Both the position numbers and the translations under genes were made by a program. From Lachnospiraceae bacterium (GTDB lineage: Bacteria > Bacillota > Clostridia > Lachnospirales > Lachnospiraceae), in assembly GCA_021204285.1 (NCBI GenBank), contig JAJPZP010000041.1, forward strand, positions 1 to 8,191: a DNA stretch of 8,191 nucleotides, read 5' to 3'. The notes beneath the pieces were generated by a model. It did not search any database. It saw nothing but the letters and a program-made list of their open reading frames with translations, and was not told the origin of the DNA. Shown piece after piece: positions 1-7,100 of the stretch (positions are counted from its first letter, which is position 1; each line of letters starts with the position of its first letter).

Positions 1-52
1 CCGGGCGGATTCGGGACTTACACCCGTTAGAAACGTGCGCCGCCAGGCGCAC
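1..52 (-). mobile_element. 5' end of a bacterial group IIC intron (partial)
   Basis: The minus strand from 52 begins GTGCGCC, matching the group II 5' splice consensus GUGYG. It forms a 7-bp hairpin with GGCGCAC (arms 46-52 and 35-41, loop TGGC). It then reads TTTCTAACGGGTG TAAGTCCCGAA, in which CGGG (23-26) pairs with CCCG (12-15) around a 7-base loop. The order GUGYGCC-YGGC-hairpin followed by an (A/C)GGGUG-NNAGUCCCGAA helix is what I recall for the start of domain I in class C introns such as that of Oceanobacillus iheyensis. That match is from memory, not an alignment. The element points the same way as the upstream gene and begins just after its terminator hairpin, the usual class C target. 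Domains II-VI and any intron-encoded reverse transcriptase/maturase would lie beyond position 1, so completeness and activity cannot be judged. It could also be a decayed 5' fragment. Confidence 0.78.
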
Positions 53-53
53 A

Positions 54-100
54 TATAAGAGGGAAAAGCGCTGTACAATGTACAGATTTTCCCTCTTATA
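54..100 (-). terminator. Intrinsic terminator hairpin after the hydroxy-acid oxidase gene; probable intron insertion target
   Basis: This is a long inverted repeat. The outer arms at 54-67 and 87-100 (TATAAGAGGGAAAA / TTTTCCCTCTTATA) match over 14 bp. The inner arms CTGTAC (71-76) and GTACAG (80-85) close a 3-base loop, with a 3x1 internal loop (68-70 versus 86) between the two stems. On the minus strand the core stem is followed by CGC and then TTTTCCCTCTTATA, a U-rich tail that can pair back to the upstream A-rich arm. It begins 22 bases after the stop codon of the oxidase gene. The symmetry means it could act in both directions. The putative intron begins at 52, one base past the outer arm. 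Confidence 0.72.
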
Positions 101-122
101 CTTTTACTCTTATATTTCTATC

Positions 123-1148
123 TTACTCCGCTCTCCAGATCATATCCCGGGAAATATCCTCCAGCGTGAACGCTCCGCACATCGCCATCGTATCGGCGAG
201 CTCCGCGCCGATCTTGTCGACATAGCACTGGACGCCCTCCGCCGCGCCGCCGTAGACCGCCGTCACGAAGGGCCGCGCGATCAGCACGCCGTCCGCGCCC
301 ATCGCGATCGCCTTGAACACGTCCACGCCGCTGCGGATACCGCCATCCACAAGGATCTTCATGCCGCGGCCGCCGACTGCCGCGACGATATCCTCAAGCA
401 CCTCCGCCGTCGCCGGACACTGATCGAGCACACGGCCTCCATGGTTGGAGACAATGATTGCCGCCGCCCCGGCGTCCTTCGCCTTCAGCGCCGCCCGGCG
501 CGTCATGACGCCCTTCACAATAAAGGGCACGCCTGCCATTTCCGCAATATCGCGAAGTTCTTCCACTGTCTTGCTGCCCGCCGGAGGCGTCAGGTTCTTG
601 AGGAAGGGAAGCCCCGCTGCGTCGATATCCATTGCCACCGCAAAGCAGCCTGAATTCTTCACAAGCTCCATCTTCTCGCGGATCGTATCAAAATTCCAGG
701 GCTTGACCGTCGGGATGCCAAGACCTCCCGCTGCGCGGATCGCCTCCGTCGCCGCCTCCATGACCTTCGCGTTCGTACCGTCTCCGGTGAAAGCCGCGAT
801 TCCTGCTTTTGCGCAGGCTTCCACCAGAATATTGTTGTAAGCCAGATCGTCATACTTTTCCCCATAATGCAGATTCACCGCGCCGACCGGTCCGGCGAAA
901 ACCGGATAGCGGAAACGCCTGCCAAAAAGTGAGGTCGTTGTATCCACCGGACGGTTCTCATGGAGCGTGTCCATATTCACCCGGATCTCCTGCCACTTCT
1001 GGTAATTGCGCATTGCCGTGTCGCCGACACCCTTTGCGCCGGGTCCCGGTATCTGGTTCTTACAGGTCACACCGTTGCAGACGGGACATGCGTTGCACCA
1101 GCTGCCCATGCAGCCTCTCGCTTCCTTCAGTACTTCATTGTAATCCAT
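123..1148 (-). CDS. FMN-dependent alpha-hydroxy-acid oxidizing protein with N-terminal Cys cluster
   Basis: This 341-residue protein belongs to the FMN-dependent alpha-hydroxy-acid dehydrogenase/oxidase family (lactate oxidase, glycolate oxidase, lactate dehydrogenase LldD). These are TIM-barrel enzymes that oxidise 2-hydroxy acids to 2-keto acids. Visible family marks are a Lys in FIVKGV (K212), the active-site SNHGGR (H236, R239), the FMN-phosphate loop DGGIRSG (268-274) and ARPF (291-294). The usual N-terminal active-site tyrosine region is not obvious. Instead residues 13-29 carry five cysteines (C13, C18, C21, C24, C29) of pattern C-x4-C-x2-C-x2-C-x4-C, followed by IPGPGAKG. I recall this arrangement in a clostridial subgroup. 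The cysteines might bind a metal or Fe-S cluster, but that is inference. The start ATG has AAGGGAG 8 bases upstream (1157-1163), and the stop is TAA. No signal peptide is seen, so it is probably cytoplasmic. The substrate cannot be read from the sequence. Confidence 0.9.
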   Translation of the reverse strand: MDYNEVLKEARGCMGSWCNACPVCNGVTCKNQIPGPGAKGVGDTAMRNYQKWQEIRVNMDTLHENRPVDTTTSLFGRRFRYPVFAGPVGAVNLHYGEKYDDLAYNNILVEACAKAGIAAFTGDGTNAKVMEAATEAIRAAGGLGIPTVKPWNFDTIREKMELVKNSGCFAVAMDIDAAGLPFLKNLTPPAGSKTVEELRDIAEMAGVPFIVKGVMTRRAALKAKDAGAAAIIVSNHGGRVLDQCPATAEVLEDIVAAVGGRGMKILVDGGIRSGVDVFKAIAMGADGVLIARPFVTAVYGGAAEGVQCYVDKIGAELADTMAMCGAFTLEDISRDMIWRAE

Positions 1149-1175
1149 TTTTCTGTCTCCCTTCTGTATGTTATA

Positions 1176-1288
1176 TCTGCCTTTTCTTTTTGCTGCTTTT
1201 ACGTCCAGGACCGCAGGCCACAGACCGCCTGCTTCGCAGGCTATATGCCGCCTGTGGCGTCATATGTCTGCCTTTTCTTTTTGCTGCT
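1176..1288. repeat. Pair of identical 22-bp direct repeats (1176-1197 and 1267-1288)
   Basis: Both copies read TCTGCCTTTTC followed by TTTTTGCTGCT on the plus strand, 22 of 22 identical, offset by 91 bases. The 69 bases between them contain the nested palindrome. The flanks of the two copies differ, so this is either a partial segmental duplication or a direct repeat bracketing an inserted element. On the minus strand the repeat is purine-rich (AGCAGCAAAAAGAAAA...), and the second copy in transcription order lies 27 bases upstream of the oxidase start codon. Confidence 0.85.
1217..1258. repeat. Nested palindrome between permease and oxidase genes
   Basis: An outer pair GCCACAG (1217-1223) and CTGTGGC (1252-1258) encloses a perfect 6-bp hairpin, GCCTGC-TTC-GCAGGC (1227-1241). 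The motif CGCAGG also occurs at 1212 and 1236, allowing alternative pairings. No U-run follows in either direction, so it does not look like an intrinsic terminator. It could be a REP-like palindromic element, a processing site or an RNA leader structure. The folding is my reading by eye. Confidence 0.6.
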
Positions 1289-1303
1289 GCCCTGGATTGT
1301 GGG

Positions 1304-2068
1304 TCAAAAGAAGTGCACCATAATCATAACAGCGCCCAGCACCGTCAGCACAACTCCCGTGATCTGGTTCAGCGCCTTCGGCTCCGCACCGTTCGCAAAC
1401 TTTGCCGCGCCCTGCGCACCCAGCAATGTGAACAGAATGCAGGCAAGCAGTACGATGGGATCCGGTGTGCCGCCGATCACAACATGGGACATGACGCCGG
1501 TAAATGCAGTAAAGGACATGACAAAGACGCTTGTCCCGACCGCCGTCTTCAGCTCATAGTTCAGAATTGTTGTCAGCACAAGCAGCATCATCATGCCGCC
1601 GCCAGCCCCCACAAAACCGCAGATTGAGCCGATAATCGCGCCGCCGATCAGCGACTCGATAATTCTCGTCCGCTTGTCCTTCGCCGCCAGCACATCCTTT
1701 GTGGTCATCACCGGGAGGATCAGGAACCGCAGGCCAAGAAAAAAGGTCATAATAACCGAAAAATTTCCCACCGTCGTCTGCGGGACCAGTGAGGCGACAT
1801 AGCTTCCGATCATTGTAAAGACAAGCACAGAAGCAAGCAGCGGCAGACTCCCCCGAATATCCAGATTCTTATTTTTCCAGTATGTATAGGCCGAGGCCGC
1901 GGACGCCAACACATCGGAGGCCAGTGCGATCGTGATCGCCTCATAGGAGTTAAACCCCAAAAAGGTGACCAGCATCGGCGAGATTACCGTCGCCGCGGAC
2001 AGCCCCGCGAGGCCTGTCCCGATCCCGGCGCCCATTCCGGCCAAAAAACAGACAAATATTACTTTCAA
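1304..2068 (-). CDS. TauE/SafE family membrane permease (putative sulfite or organic-anion exporter)
   Basis: This is a polytopic membrane protein of 254 residues, the usual size for the TauE/SafE family. Members are proposed to move sulfite, sulfonate-derived or other organic anions across the cytoplasmic membrane. Two half-repeats are visible, each opening with a glycine-rich helix: GIGTGLAG (15-22) and GFVGAGGG (151-158). Hydrophobic stretches near 2-38, 42-62, 74-94, 102-122, 138-168, 172-198, 204-224 and 233-253 suggest about eight segments. A charged loop (KDKRTR, 130-135) separates the halves. I chose the TTG start at 2066-2068. GGAGG (2076-2080) stands 7 bases upstream, and the start overlaps the stop of the preceding gene as TTGA. 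An in-frame ATG at 2101 would add 11 non-hydrophobic residues inside the upstream gene and has less support. The transported substrate is unknown. The downstream oxidase may share its pathway, but nothing proves it. Confidence 0.88.
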   Translation of the reverse strand: MKVIFVCFLAGMGAGIGTGLAGLSAATVISPMLVTFLGFNSYEAITIALASDVLASAASAYTYWKNKNLDIRGSLPLLASVLVFTMIGSYVASLVPQTTVGNFSVIMTFFLGLRFLILPVMTTKDVLAAKDKRTRIIESLIGGAIIGSICGFVGAGGGMMMLLVLTTILNYELKTAVGTSVFVMSFTAFTGVMSHVVIGGTPDPIVLLACILFTLLGAQGAAKFANGAEPKALNQITGVVLTVLGAVMIMVHFF

Positions 2069-2598
2069 TCTTCTTCCTCCGCAAACAGGCGCTCCCGCCA
2101 CAGCTGTGTCAGCCTCTCCAGCGAGAAAGCCGCATTGGCCGGACTGGTGGAAGGCAGACGTTCAATGGATCGCCCCGTCGACTCCTGGCAGTATTTTTGA
2201 TAAAGCTGAAAAGCCTTATCCCCATTTGCAAAGATCTTTCTGATCGGGCTCATCCGCAGGATACGGTTCAGGTCTGTCGGCGTCACATTACGGATGCTGC
2301 TGTCGCTTGAACCAATAATCTCACAACTCTGTACCACATCCCACAGCGCAATGTGATGCCAGTGAAGCAACGCTTTCTTCTCCTCTGTCGTCTGCGGCGT
2401 CTCTTCTTCTGTCAGCGCCGCGATCAGCTTCCAGAAACGATTCTGCGGGTGCCCATAGTAAAACTGTATCTCTCTCGATTTTACTGACGGAAAACTCCCA
2501 AGGATCAGGATCTCGGAATGCTCATCATAGACCGGTTCGAAGCTGTGCTGCACCCGCAGCCTTCCCGTTGTCTCCCCGCTCTTTTTCTCTCGTAACAT
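2065..2598 (-). CDS. DNA-deoxyinosine glycosylase (UDG superfamily, family 6)
   Basis: This protein of up to 177 residues is a base-excision repair enzyme of the uracil-DNA glycosylase fold, closest by motif to the hypoxanthine/deoxyinosine glycosylase group. That group removes hypoxanthine, the product of adenine deamination, from DNA. Seen motifs are ILGSFPSVKSR (32-42), the FYYGHPQNRFW block (46-56) that lines the base pocket with N53, LWDVVQSCEIIGSSDSSI (85-102), and LPSTSPANA (148-156), the DNA-intercalating C-terminal loop region. The ATG at 2598 has no ribosome binding site and lies at the expected transcription start of the promoter seen here. A GTG at 2551-2553, with GGGAAGG 6 bases upstream (2560-2566), would give a 162-residue protein with all motifs intact and may be the true start. 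The stop TGA overlaps the next gene's TTG start, suggesting translational coupling. The family call is firm; exact substrate preference is inferred from motifs. Confidence 0.88.
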   Translation of the reverse strand: MLREKKSGETTGRLRVQHSFEPVYDEHSEILILGSFPSVKSREIQFYYGHPQNRFWKLIAALTEEETPQTTEEKKALLHWHHIALWDVVQSCEIIGSSDSSIRNVTPTDLNRILRMSPIRKIFANGDKAFQLYQKYCQESTGRSIERLPSTSPANAAFSLERLTQLWRERLFAEEED

Positions 2599-2605
2599 AA
2601 CTTAT

Positions 2606-2635
2606 AGTATAGCACCAATTCCCCTGATTGGTAAA
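2606..2635 (-). promoter_or_regulatory. Sigma-A-type promoter for the glycosylase-permease unit
   Basis: On the minus strand a -35 box TTTACC (2630-2635, 4 of 6 to consensus) and a -10 box TATACT (2606-2611, 5 of 6) are separated by 18 bases. It lies downstream of the gltD terminator and directly before the glycosylase gene. The predicted transcription start near 2599 is almost at the ATG at 2598, which bears on the choice of start codon. Confidence 0.6.
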
Positions 2636-2646
2636 GTTCGTATTTA

Positions 2647-2674
2647 CAATAAAAGCTGCACAATAAAAGCGGCA
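2647..2674 (-). repeat. 14-bp tandem duplication covering the terminator tail
   Basis: Positions 2647-2660 and 2661-2674 are adjacent 14-base copies (CAATAAAAGCTGCA and CAATAAAAGCGGCA) differing at one base. On the minus strand each contains the end of the terminator 3' arm plus TTTTATTG, so the U-tract is present twice. Confidence 0.7.
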
Positions 2675-2694
2675 GAGATCTGCTCCCTGCCGCC
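2661..2694 (-). terminator. Rho-independent terminator of gltBD
   Basis: On the minus strand a 10-bp stem (2684-2693 with 2669-2678, one G-U pair) closes a 5-base loop GCAGA. It is followed at once by TTTTATTG (2661-2668). The stem begins 9 bases after the gltD stop codon. The A-rich bases before the stem can extend the pairing into the U-tract. It separates the gltBD unit from the downstream promoter. Confidence 0.88.
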
Positions 2695-2702
2695 TTCCTT
2701 TA

Positions 2703-4187
2703 TTACAGATTTGTATAGCCCATCAGCGATTCGTCCACTTCCCTTGCGACGTCGCGCCCTTCGCGGATCGCCCGCACGACCAGCGACTGGCCGATGTGCA
2801 TGTCACCCGCTGTGAAGACATTCGGCACGCTCGTCGCGTGTTTGCCGGGCGCAGTTGCAATGTTCGTGCGCCCGTCGACGTCCACACCGAAACCCTTCGT
2901 CACGTATTCCTCGCTGCCGAGGAAACCCGCCGCGATCAGCACCAGCTCCACATCGATCACGAACTCGCTGCCCTCGACGGGAACCATCATCATGCGACCG
3001 GTCTTTTCATCCTTTTTGCTCTCGAGCCGCACAATCTTCGCCTGCTTCACGTTCCCGGCCTTGTCCTTGATAAACTCCTGCACCGTGGTCTGATAGATGC
3101 GGGGATCATGGCCGAACTTCGCGATCGCCTCCTGCTGGCCGTAATCGGTCTTGCAGATCCGCGGCCAGACCGGCCAGGGATTGTTCGCCGCGCGCTCGTC
3201 CGGGAGCTTTGGCATCATCTCGAGCTGTGTCACGGATTTGCAGCCGAGACGGATGGAGGTCCCCACACAGTCGTTTCCGGTGTCGCCGCCGCCGATGACA
3301 AGCACATTCTTGTCCTTCGCCGGAATATATTTCTTATCCTCAAAGTTCGAGTCGAGCAGGCTCTTCGTCATTGTCTTAAGGAAATCCACTGCAAAGTAGA
3401 TTCCCTTCGCATCGCGGCCCGGCGCCTTGATATCGCGCGGATTCTTCGCGCCGCCACAGAGGATGACACGGTCGTATTCCTTCAGAAGCTGCTCCGCCTT
3501 GATATCAACGCCCACATTGCAGCCTGTGCGGAAGACGATACCCTCTTCCTCCATAATCTTGATTTTCCGATCGATAATGTGCTTCTCGAGCTTCATAATC
3601 GGGATACCGTACATCAGAAGTCCGCCCACGCGATCATCACGTTCGAAAACCGTCACACTGTGCCCGCGCCGGTTGAGCTGATCCGCCGCCGCGAGACCGG
3701 AAGGGCCGGAGCCCACGACCGCAACCTTCTTGCCCGTACGCACTTTCGGAGGGCGCGCGTGAGCGTAACCCTTTTTATACGCATTTTCAATGATTGCCAG
3801 CTCGTTGCCCTTCGTCCCGACCGGATCACCGTTCAGGTTGCAGGTGCAGGCCGCCTCGCAGAGCGCCGGACATACGCGCCCTGTGAATTCCGGAAAGTTA
3901 CTGGTCTTGATCAGGCGGTAGTAGGCCTCCTCCCAGTTCCCCATGTAGAGCAGATCATTCCACTCCGGCACCATATTCTGCAGCGGACAGCCGCTCATCA
4001 TGCCGGATAGCATCATACCGGCCTGGCAGAAGGGAACGCCGCAGGCCATACACCTGGCGCCCTGCTTCTCCTGCTCTGCGTGAGTGAGCGGTACGTGAAA
4101 CTCATTGAAATGTTTGATTCTCTCAAGCGGCTCCTCCGCCCGCGCGTCCTTGCGCTCATAATCCAAAAAGCCTGTTGGTTTTCCCAT
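2703..4187 (-). CDS. gltD: Glutamate synthase, small (beta) subunit, NAD(P)H-dependent
   Basis: This 494-residue protein has the normal length for the GOGAT small subunit. It takes electrons from NAD(P)H through FAD and passes them, through [4Fe-4S] clusters, to the large subunit for glutamate synthesis in the cytoplasm. The N-terminal domain carries two cysteine groups: C46, C49, C54, C67 (CMACGVPFC...GCPLQN) and C106, C110, C114, C116 (GRVCPALCEAACTCN). The FAD-binding Rossmann motif is GSGPSG (159-164). The pyridine-nucleotide motif is GGGDTG (299-304), and the C-terminal FAD contact AGD is at 460-462. The segment after AGD reads MHIGQSLVVRAIREGR, where many homologues have an Arg-Arg pair before GQSLV. 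AGGAGGT (4197-4203) stands 9 bases before the ATG, inside the end of gltB. Only two bases separate the gltB stop and this start, so the two are one operon and probably translationally coupled. B. subtilis nomenclature calls the small subunit gltB. Confidence 0.96.
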   Translation of the reverse strand: MGKPTGFLDYERKDARAEEPLERIKHFNEFHVPLTHAEQEKQGARCMACGVPFCQAGMMLSGMMSGCPLQNMVPEWNDLLYMGNWEEAYYRLIKTSNFPEFTGRVCPALCEAACTCNLNGDPVGTKGNELAIIENAYKKGYAHARPPKVRTGKKVAVVGSGPSGLAAADQLNRRGHSVTVFERDDRVGGLLMYGIPIMKLEKHIIDRKIKIMEEEGIVFRTGCNVGVDIKAEQLLKEYDRVILCGGAKNPRDIKAPGRDAKGIYFAVDFLKTMTKSLLDSNFEDKKYIPAKDKNVLVIGGGDTGNDCVGTSIRLGCKSVTQLEMMPKLPDERAANNPWPVWPRICKTDYGQQEAIAKFGHDPRIYQTTVQEFIKDKAGNVKQAKIVRLESKKDEKTGRMMMVPVEGSEFVIDVELVLIAAGFLGSEEYVTKGFGVDVDGRTNIATAPGKHATSVPNVFTAGDMHIGQSLVVRAIREGRDVAREVDESLMGYTNL

Positions 4188-4189
4188 AA

Positions 4190-7100
4190 CTAACGTACCT
4201 CCTGTCCTCTCTTGACCGCGTAGAACGCCTCGATCTGTGCCTGTTCCGTATTCATGCCCTTCTCCTCCATCTGGACGATCAGGCTGAGCATCCGCTTGTA
4301 GTCATTCGGGATGATCTTCTTGAATTTGGGCAGATACTGTTCAAAATGGTCGAGGATCAGCTTTCCCTTCTGCGAATTCGTGTAGGCCACGTGCTCCTTG
4401 ATCATATCCTTGAGCTCCTGCACGTCATACTTATTGGAGACTTCCTCCAGCGTCACCATGGACTTGTTGACCTTGGTATAGAGGTCGCGGTCTTCGTCGA
4501 GCACATAGGCGATGCCGCCGCTCATACCGGCCGCGAAGTTCTTGCCGACTTTGCCGAGGATGACCACGCAGCCGCCGGTCATGTACTCACAGCCGTGATC
4601 GCCGGTACCCTCCACGACAGCGCGCACACCGGAATTTCGTACGCAGAAGCGCTCGCCCGCCACACCGCAAATGTAGGCCTTGCCGCTTGTAGCTCCATAA
4701 AACGCAACATTTCCTATGATAATATTTTCATCCTGTTTAAAGGTAATCCCCTTCGGCGGATAGACGATCAGCTTACCGCCCGAAAGTCCCTTTCCAAAGT
4801 AATCGTTCGAGTCGCCCTCCAGTTCCAGCGTCAGGCCGCTCGGGATGAAAGCGCCGAAGCTCTGACCGCCCGCGCCGTTGCACTTGACCGTGAAGGTATC
4901 CTCCGGAAGTCCCTCCGGATAACGCGAGGTGATCTCGGAACCAAACATCGTACCGAAGGCACGGTTCGTATTACCGACATCGAGCTCAATGCTGCGCTTC
5001 TGTCCCTTCTCGAGAGCAGGGCCGAACTCCTTCGAGAGCACGGTTGCGTCGAGCGTCTTCTCCAGTTCAAAGTTGTAGACCTGCTTCGGGTCGAAGATCA
5101 CTTTCTGTCCCTTGCCCGCATAGGGATTGTCAAGGATACGGGACAGGTCAATCGTCGCCGCACGGCCGGTTCTGCCCTCCTTCACACAGAGCATATCCGA
5201 GCGTCCGACGAGCTCGTCGATCGTGCGCACGCCGAGCTTTGCCATATACTCTCTGAGTTCCTGCGCGATGAAGCGCATAAAGTTCACGACATACTCCGGT
5301 TTGCCGCGGAAACGCTTCCGAAGCTCCGGGTTCTGGGTCGCCACGCCAACCGGGCAGGTGTCCAGATTGCAGACGCGCATCATCACGCAGCCCATCGTCA
5401 CGAGCGGGGCCGTCGCAAAGCCGAATTCCTCCGCGCCGAGCATCGCCGCGATCGCCACGTCGCGCCCGCTCATCAGCTTGCCGTCGGTCTCGATGCGAAC
5501 CTTATTTCTCAGGCCGTTCCGCAGAAGGGTCTGGTGCGTCTCACTAAGACCCAGCTCCCAGGGCAGGCCCGCATTGTGGATCGAGCTGGCCGGAGCCGCG
5601 CCCGTGCCGCCGTCGTAGCCGGAAATCAGGATAACCTGCGCGCCGGCCTTCGCAACGCCCGCCGCGACCGTACCGACGCCTGCCTCGGAGACAAGCTTCA
5701 CGGAAATCCTGGCCTTCGGATTCGCGTTCTTCAGATCGTAGATCAGCTGCGCCAGATCTTCGATCGAGTAAATATCATGGTGCGGTGGCGGAGAGATCAG
5801 GCTCACACCGGGAGTCGAGAGCCTCGTCTTTGCAATCCACGGGTAGACCTTGCCACCCGGCAGATGGCCGCCCTCGCCGGGCTTCGCGCCCTGCCCCATC
5901 TTGATCTGAATCTCCTGCGCGCTCACAAGATAGCGGCTCGTCACGCCAAACCGGCCGCTCGCCACCTGTTTGATCGCAGAGCACCTGTTCAGGCCGTCCG
6001 GCCCGATACTCAGACGCTCAATGCTCTCGCCGCCCTCGCCGGTATTCGACTTGCCGTGCAGCTGATTCATTGCGATGGCCAGGCACTCATGCGCCTCCTG
6101 CGAAATCGAACCGTAGGACATCGCGCCGGTCTTGAAGCGCGTGACAATCGAATCGACGCTCTCGACCTGCTCGATCGGCACACCCTTCTTCGGATATTTG
6201 AAATCGAGCAGTTTCCTCAGCTGGCCACGGTTTCCCTCGCCGTCCACCAGATCGGTGTACTGCTTGAAGAGCTCATAATTGCCCTCCCGCGTGGACTGCT
6301 GCAGCAGATGAATTGTCCGCGGGTTGTAGAGGTGATCCTCACCGGAACTCCTCGATTTGTGCAATCCCAGACTGTCGAGCGCCGGGCTGGTCTCGAGTCC
6401 GAGCGGATCAAAGGCCGAGGAATGCAGCGCCTCCACCTGCTCGCCGATCTCAGTAAGACCGATGCCGCCGATGCGGCTGACCGTATTCGTGAAATATTTG
6501 TCGACAACCTCTTTATTGATGCCGATCGCCTCGAAAATCTTCGAGCCGAGGTAGGACTGGATCGTGGAAATGCCCATCTTCGACGCGATCTTCACGATGC
6601 CGCTCAAAACCGCCTGGTTATAGTCGTCCACCGCCGCGTAGTAATCCTTATTTAAAAGGCCCTTGTCGATCAGCTCGTGAATGCTCTCATGCGCGAGATA
6701 GGGATTCACCGCGCAGGCGCCGTAGCCGAGCAGCGTCGCAAAGTGATGCACCTCTCTGGGCTCGCCAGACTCCAGCACAATCGAAACACTGGTACGTTTC
6801 TTCGTCCGCACCAGATGCTGCTGCAGCGCCGAAACCGCCAGCAGCGAGGGAATCGCCACGTGGTTCTCATCCACACCGCGGTCGGACAGAATCAGGATGT
6901 TGACGCCATCGCGGTAGGCGCGGTCCGCCTCCACAAACAAACGGTCGATCGCGCGCTCCAGGCTCGTATTCTTATAGTATGTAATCGGAAGCACCTCAAC
7001 CTTGAAACCGTGCTTCTTCATCGTCTTGATCTTCAGAAGATCCGTATTCGTCAGGATCGGATTGTTGATCTTCAGCACACAGCAGTTCTCCGGCATTTCC

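Larger units (their letters stand above)
1149..1303 (-). other. Intergenic leader of the oxidase gene with repeats and a palindrome
   Basis: This 155-bp gap separates the permease and oxidase genes. It holds two copies of a 22-bp repeat and a nested palindrome (listed separately), plus the oxidase ribosome binding site AAGGGAG (1157-1163). A weak -10-like TATAAC lies at 1170-1175 on the minus strand, but no convincing -35 stands at the right distance. The oxidase may therefore be read from the upstream unit. I recognise no riboswitch and no intrinsic terminator with a U-run here. Confidence 0.5.

Noticed and set aside
35..52. The GTGCGCC/GGCGCAC hairpin as a second stand-alone terminator
   Set aside because: It lacks a following T-run on the minus strand, and its sequence plus context fits the first helix of a group IIC intron much better.
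1217..1258. Nested palindrome as the permease gene's terminator
   Set aside because: No U-run follows the stem on the minus strand; the next bases are GC-rich.
809..1627. Plus-strand open frames of 272 and 199 codons (the latter 960-1559) across the oxidase-permease junction
   Set aside because: They run antisense to two recognisable genes and across the repeat-bearing gap. The hydrophobic stretch in them is the complement of non-coding and permease sequence, not a known membrane family.
2796..4010. A 404-codon plus-strand open frame antisense to gltD
   Set aside because: It mirrors the gltD codon pattern, has His/Arg-rich low-information translation, and no convincing ribosome binding site or promoter was seen.
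4346..6655. A 769-codon plus-strand open frame antisense to gltB
   Set aside because: It lies wholly opposite a well-conserved gltB. Its translation is rich in Arg, His, Ala and Leu with no recognisable motif, which is typical of an antisense shadow in GC-biased DNA.
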